A program made the translations under genes and the position numbers. A stretch of DNA of 14,219 nt, from the NCBI GenBank assembly GCA_001929475.1, contig LXFE01000882.1:1-14219 (forward strand), given 5' to 3'. The DNA is from Neolecta irregularis DAH-3 (Eukaryota > Ascomycota > Neolectomycetes > Neolectales > Neolectaceae). Shown one piece after another: positions 11,256 to 14,219 of the stretch. Each line of letters starts with the position of its first letter. The first letter of the stretch is position 1. Below the pieces are notes generated by a model. The model worked only from the letters and a program-made list of their open reading frames with translations. It searched no databases and was not told where the DNA came from.

Positions 11256-13092
11256 ATGTCCTCTTCTTCCTTGTCACCCGCCCCCATGGATCCCAACGAG
11301 CGCCGGTTACTTGCCCTTGAGGAAATCGACAACGCTAAATTCGGTTGGTATCATATCCGTGCTGTCGCTATTGCTGGAATCGGCTTTTTCACAGACGCCT
11401 ACGATATTTTTGCTATTGTGCGACTTCTATTTTTGGGGGGTTGGAAATTGATTTGTTAGAATGTCGTTTCGGTCTGTTTGGGATATGTCTACTACCGTGA
11501 TGTAACTCATAAGGCGACTTTACCTTCTCATCTCGACGAGGCACTAAAGGTCGGGACATCAGCTGGCGCTGTCTTCGGCCAACTTTTTTTCGGGTAGGGA
11601 GATAGTTTTATTTTTACAAGATATAATATTTGTTAGGTGGCTTTCTGATCGATATGGCCGGAGGAAGATTTACGGGTTCGAGTTGATTATTATTATTTTT
11701 GCGACGGTAGCGACTGCGCTTAGTGGAGGAGGACCCGCCTTTCATGCTGTCGGCGCAATTATCTTTTGGAGGCTATTACTTGGAATTGGAATTGGAGGTG
11801 ATTACCCTCAATCAGCAATCATCACCTCGGAATTCGCGAGTACCCGACATCGAGGACGTATGATGGCTGCTGTGTTTTCAATGCAAGGACTGGGGATCGT
11901 CGCTGGGGGTATTTATACCCCCGAATTATATTAAGATTAACGCTACTCTAGCAATCGTCTTTTTGATTAGTGTTCTTGGATTCAAACATTCAATCAAGGC
12001 TGACGAACTTTTGTATCCGTTTCCAACTAGTGGTGCCGCAGGCAACGTCGGTCTTCCTTCCGTAGACAAAATCTGGAGATTGGTTATTGGAATCGGTGCG
12101 ATTCCTGCTGTCATTGCTCTCTACTTTCGTCTTACGATCCCGGAAACCCCTCGATACACTATTGACATTGAGAAGAATATCGAGGCTGGTAAAAAAACCA
12201 CGCGCGATTTCTTAAATGGAATCGGTCACGCGGACACTGAAGCAGTTACTCTCGAGGATCACGTTGATGAGATCCCAAGCGCCTCGACGAGGGATTTCTT
12301 TAGACATTTCATGCAATGGAAACATGGCAAAGTTCTTCTTGGAACTGCCTTTTCATGGTTCTTTCTCGATATCGCTTTTTACGGCCTTGGTTTGAACAAT
12401 TCTATCGTTTTGCAAGCGATTGGATATGCAGGACAACATGACGTTTACTTGAATCTCAGAAATATAGCTGTGGGAAACATCATATTAAACTTGGTGGGCT
12501 CGCTCCCAGGATACTGGGTCTCTGTTGCATTCATCGACACTATTGGACGAAAGCCAATACAAATAGGCGGCTTTGCAATTCTTACAACCTTGTTTTTGGT
12601 CCTTGGATGTGCTTACTGGCCTCTACATGATCAAGAATCCAAGGCGGGATTTATCGCACTATTCGTCATGGCTCAGTTTTTCTTCAATTTTGGACCCAAT
12701 ACAACGACCTTTGTGGTTCCTGGCGAAGTCTTTCCGACGAGATATCGAAGTACGGCTCACGGTATATCTGCAGCATCAGGAAAAACCGGTGCAATTATGG
12801 CCCAGGTTATTTTCTCACCTCTGGCTAATCGAGGTGGTAAAAATCAGTGGTTGAACCATATCCTTCAAATATTTGCGGCATTCATGTGTATGTGTTTCTT
12901 GTTATTGAAAAACTAAATTTGTCAGTCCTTGGATTTCTCTCGTCCTTTTTGATTCCTGAGACGAATGGTAAGACACTTGAAGAATTATCTGGCGAGAATC
13001 AAAGACGTTTCATACCGATGGAACGACAGGCTGATTCACCCGCATCATCTGGCAGTATTGCTCAACTGGTTGATTTACCCAAAGTTTCGTAG
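11256..13092 (+). CDS. PHO84: Pho84-type inorganic phosphate:H+ symporter (MFS)
   Basis: High-affinity phosphate uptake across the plasma membrane; a major-facilitator protein with twelve expected helices. Exons: 11256-11417, 11460-11593, 11637-11908, 11952-12887, 12926-13092; total 556 codons plus TAG (yeast Pho84 is 587 aa). Visible: [11 protein letters not shown] in helix 1, the MFS loop SDRYGRRK (102-109), the phosphate-transporter signature [13 protein letters not shown] with D154, [14 protein letters not shown], a central cytoplasmic loop rich in charged residues, [24 protein letters not shown], and the C-terminal [19 protein letters not shown] 11256 gives [19 protein letters not shown]; the frame is open further upstream, but this ATG fits the family N-terminus best. 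Joins at FAI|NVV, FFG|W, VAG|AIV and FM|FLGFL restore hydrophobic helices in frame. Confidence 0.94.
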
Positions 13093-13214
13093 GATATGGT
13101 ATGCCTAAGTATGGTGTTGTGGAGTTTGAGGCAAAGAGGAAAACATATTTACAATGTGCGTAGTGTAGACAGGAGTTTCCTTCATTTTGGTAAAGGATGC
13201 AAAAATATATAATA
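13093..13214. other. Convergent 3' region between PHO84 and HEM4
   Basis: Only 122 nt separates the two stop codons, so 3' UTRs probably overlap as antisense. An A/T-rich segment near 13200-13216 could carry end-processing signals for either strand. Confidence 0.5.
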
Positions 13215-13986
13215 TTACTGTTTTTCTTCGAAAGTGAGTATGCCGTCTAGTAAATGTTGTGGATCTGGTTTGAGGGCAACGACGTCTGGAGTGATGTTGT
13301 GCTGCTGTAGGTATTCCTGGGTTGTGGGACCAATGGCCGCGATTTTGAAAGTTAAACTGGAGTAAGTGGCCAATGCAGCCTCTGCGCCTGCAGGACTGAA
13401 GAAGACGATCCAGTCGACAGCGTGTTCTGCCAGAGTTTGGGTGAAGCGGGAGTGGAAATCTGGAGCGGGGACAGTTTTGTATACGACGAGTTCTGTAAAG
13501 GGGCGATTTGCAAGGCGGAGCTTTGTGGGAATGGCGTCTCTGCGATGATCCCCGGTGAGAAAAAGGAGAGGGTTGTCTGAGGAATGGTGGTGAATGATGT
13601 AGTCGGCGAGGAGCTCGCCCGTGCCCGCGTGTGATCCCTGGATGTCGGTGAAGCCCAGAGCAGCGAGCGCAGCGCCGGTTGCAGGGCCGACTGTGTAGAC
13701 GGTGCGCGACTGCAGGTTCTGCGTTTGGCCGGCTGGAGTCAACAGGATAGGAGGACAAAGCAATACGGGCGAGGGAATCGAGCACCGCGCTGAGTGCGGC
13801 GGCGGCGCGCGGAGAGGTGATGACCAGGGCCGAGTAGTTTAGCGAGGCCAGCGACTGAAGCAGCAAGTGCGGATTGACATGCGAATGTGTGAGGACGGGC
13901 AGATGCAGGATTTGGCGGCCGCACTGTTGGAAGCAGCGTGTGTATGGATCTGGGACTGTGGGCGACTTTAGCAGGAGCACGGCCAT
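13215..13986 (-). CDS. HEM4: Uroporphyrinogen-III synthase
   Basis: Cyclises hydroxymethylbilane with ring-D inversion to uroporphyrinogen III, the fourth step of heme synthesis, in the cytosol. Exons in gene order: 13986-13767 and 13732-13215; total 245 codons plus TAA, a normal length for this poorly conserved family. Recognised from the N-terminal VLLLKSPTVPDPYTRCF, the ALVITSPRAAAAL segment, TVYTVGPATGAAL, LLFLTGDHRRDAIPTKL, ELVVYKTV, DWIVFFSPAGAEAAL, and IAAIGPTTQEYL. The intron is placed as GTATTG to CCAG (13733-13766). Another 34-nt choice (GTTGAC to GCAG, about 13724-13757) also keeps frame and changes only a non-conserved stretch. ATG 13986 is the first ATG after an in-frame stop and is needed for the conserved beginning. 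That ATG lies in a CCATGG palindrome shared with the next frame. The 5' half has noticeably more G and C than the other genes here. Confidence 0.88.
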
Positions 13987-14219
13987 GGCTGTCTCCTCCA
14001 ACACGACAATGCAGGCACAGCACCCGCATCCACCGCCATATCCACAGCAGCAGCAGCAACATCAACAACAACAGCATCAACAGCAACAACATCAGCATCA
14101 ACAGCAACAACAGTATCCACATCAGCTACAGCAACAACAGTATCCACATCAACATCAACAACATCCACAACAGTACCCACAGCCCCCACAACAGTATCCA
14201 CAGTCTCACCCACAACCAC
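13985..14219 (+). CDS. Glutamine/histidine/proline-rich protein, 3' truncated by window edge
   Basis: Open plus-strand frame from ATG 13985 (or ATG 14009) running off the window. It begins MAVSSNTTMQAQHPHPPPYP and continues with long Gln runs broken by His, Tyr and Pro (YPHQ, QYPQ). Both CAG and CAA encode Gln in mixed order, which suggests protein-level constraint rather than a pure slipped triplet repeat. Such tracts are common in fungal transcription factors, Mediator and chromatin-remodelling subunits, but no domain is visible and I cannot name the gene. Minus-strand frames here would be long Leu or Val/Asp repeats and look like shadows. If it starts at 13985, its start codon overlaps that of HEM4; if at 14009, its 5' UTR still overlaps the HEM4 coding region. 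Confidence 0.5.
   Translation, partial: MAVSSNTTMQAQHPHPPPYPQQQQQHQQQQHQQQQHQHQQQQQYPHQLQQQQYPHQHQQHPQQYPQPPQQYPQSHPQP
14101..14151 (+). repeat. 24-nt direct repeat, period 27, inside the Q-rich frame
   Basis: The block ACAGCAACAACAGTATCCAC plus ATCA occurs at 14101-14124 and again at 14128-14151. The 27-nt period is nine codons, so the duplication keeps the frame and repeats QQQYPHQ. It suggests local expansion of the low-complexity coding tract. Confidence 0.75.

Noticed and set aside
13105-14004. 299-codon minus frame as one intact protein
   Set aside because: Its first part is HEM4 exon 1, but after the 13733-13766 intron the real HEM4 continues in another frame, where family motifs are seen.
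13739-14219. Minus-strand Leu-rich and Val/Asp-rich frames read as a membrane or repeat protein
   Set aside because: They are other frames of the CAG/CAA tract; the composition follows directly from the triplet repeat.

Overview
The window looks like a gene-dense, intron-rich fungal nuclear contig, most probably from an ascomycete. Six genes can be spliced to complete or near-complete proteins, each close to its family's usual length. Together they carry 36 introns, which I placed by keeping conserved protein motifs in frame. All introns are tiny (32 to 47 nt). Short introns, loose splice sites and a Pmk1/Kss1-type MAP kinase would fit an early-branching ascomycete such as a Taphrinomycotina lineage, but the lineage is inference.

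Layout, left to right. 1-114 (-): a doubtful first exon of a divergent gene. 522-3537 (+): CHL1/DDX11-type Fe-S DNA helicase (13 exons, 847 aa). 4039-5669 (-): allantoinase DAL1 (7 exons, 464 aa), convergent with CHL1. 5670-5897: promoter shared head-to-head by DAL1 and SEC24, with short upstream ORFs on the DAL1 side. 5898-9063 (+): COPII cargo adaptor SEC24 (9 exons, 954 aa). 9280-10553 (+): Fus3/Kss1/Pmk1-class MAP kinase (6 exons, 359 aa). 10554-11255: a 0.7-kb non-coding stretch with a perfect short hairpin. 11256-13092 (+): Pho84-type phosphate:H+ symporter (5 exons, 556 aa). 13215-13986 (-): uroporphyrinogen-III synthase HEM4 (2 exons, 245 aa), convergent with PHO84. From 13985 or 14009 (+) to the window end: a glutamine-rich reading frame cut by the window edge.

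The genes are ordinary housekeeping, nutrient and signalling genes (cohesion/DNA repair, purine-nitrogen use, ER export, mating/filamentation signalling, phosphate uptake, heme synthesis). I see no operon-like logic and no transposon, virus, CRISPR array, tRNA or rRNA. The most interesting features are in gene structure: three GC-AG introns that all begin GCATG, many 3' splice sites ending AAG or GAG, stop-free introns whose length is a multiple of three, and HEM4 and the Q-rich frame meeting at one CCATGG palindrome that reads ATG on both strands. All splice sites are deduced from the sequence and known family motifs; no transcript data were available.
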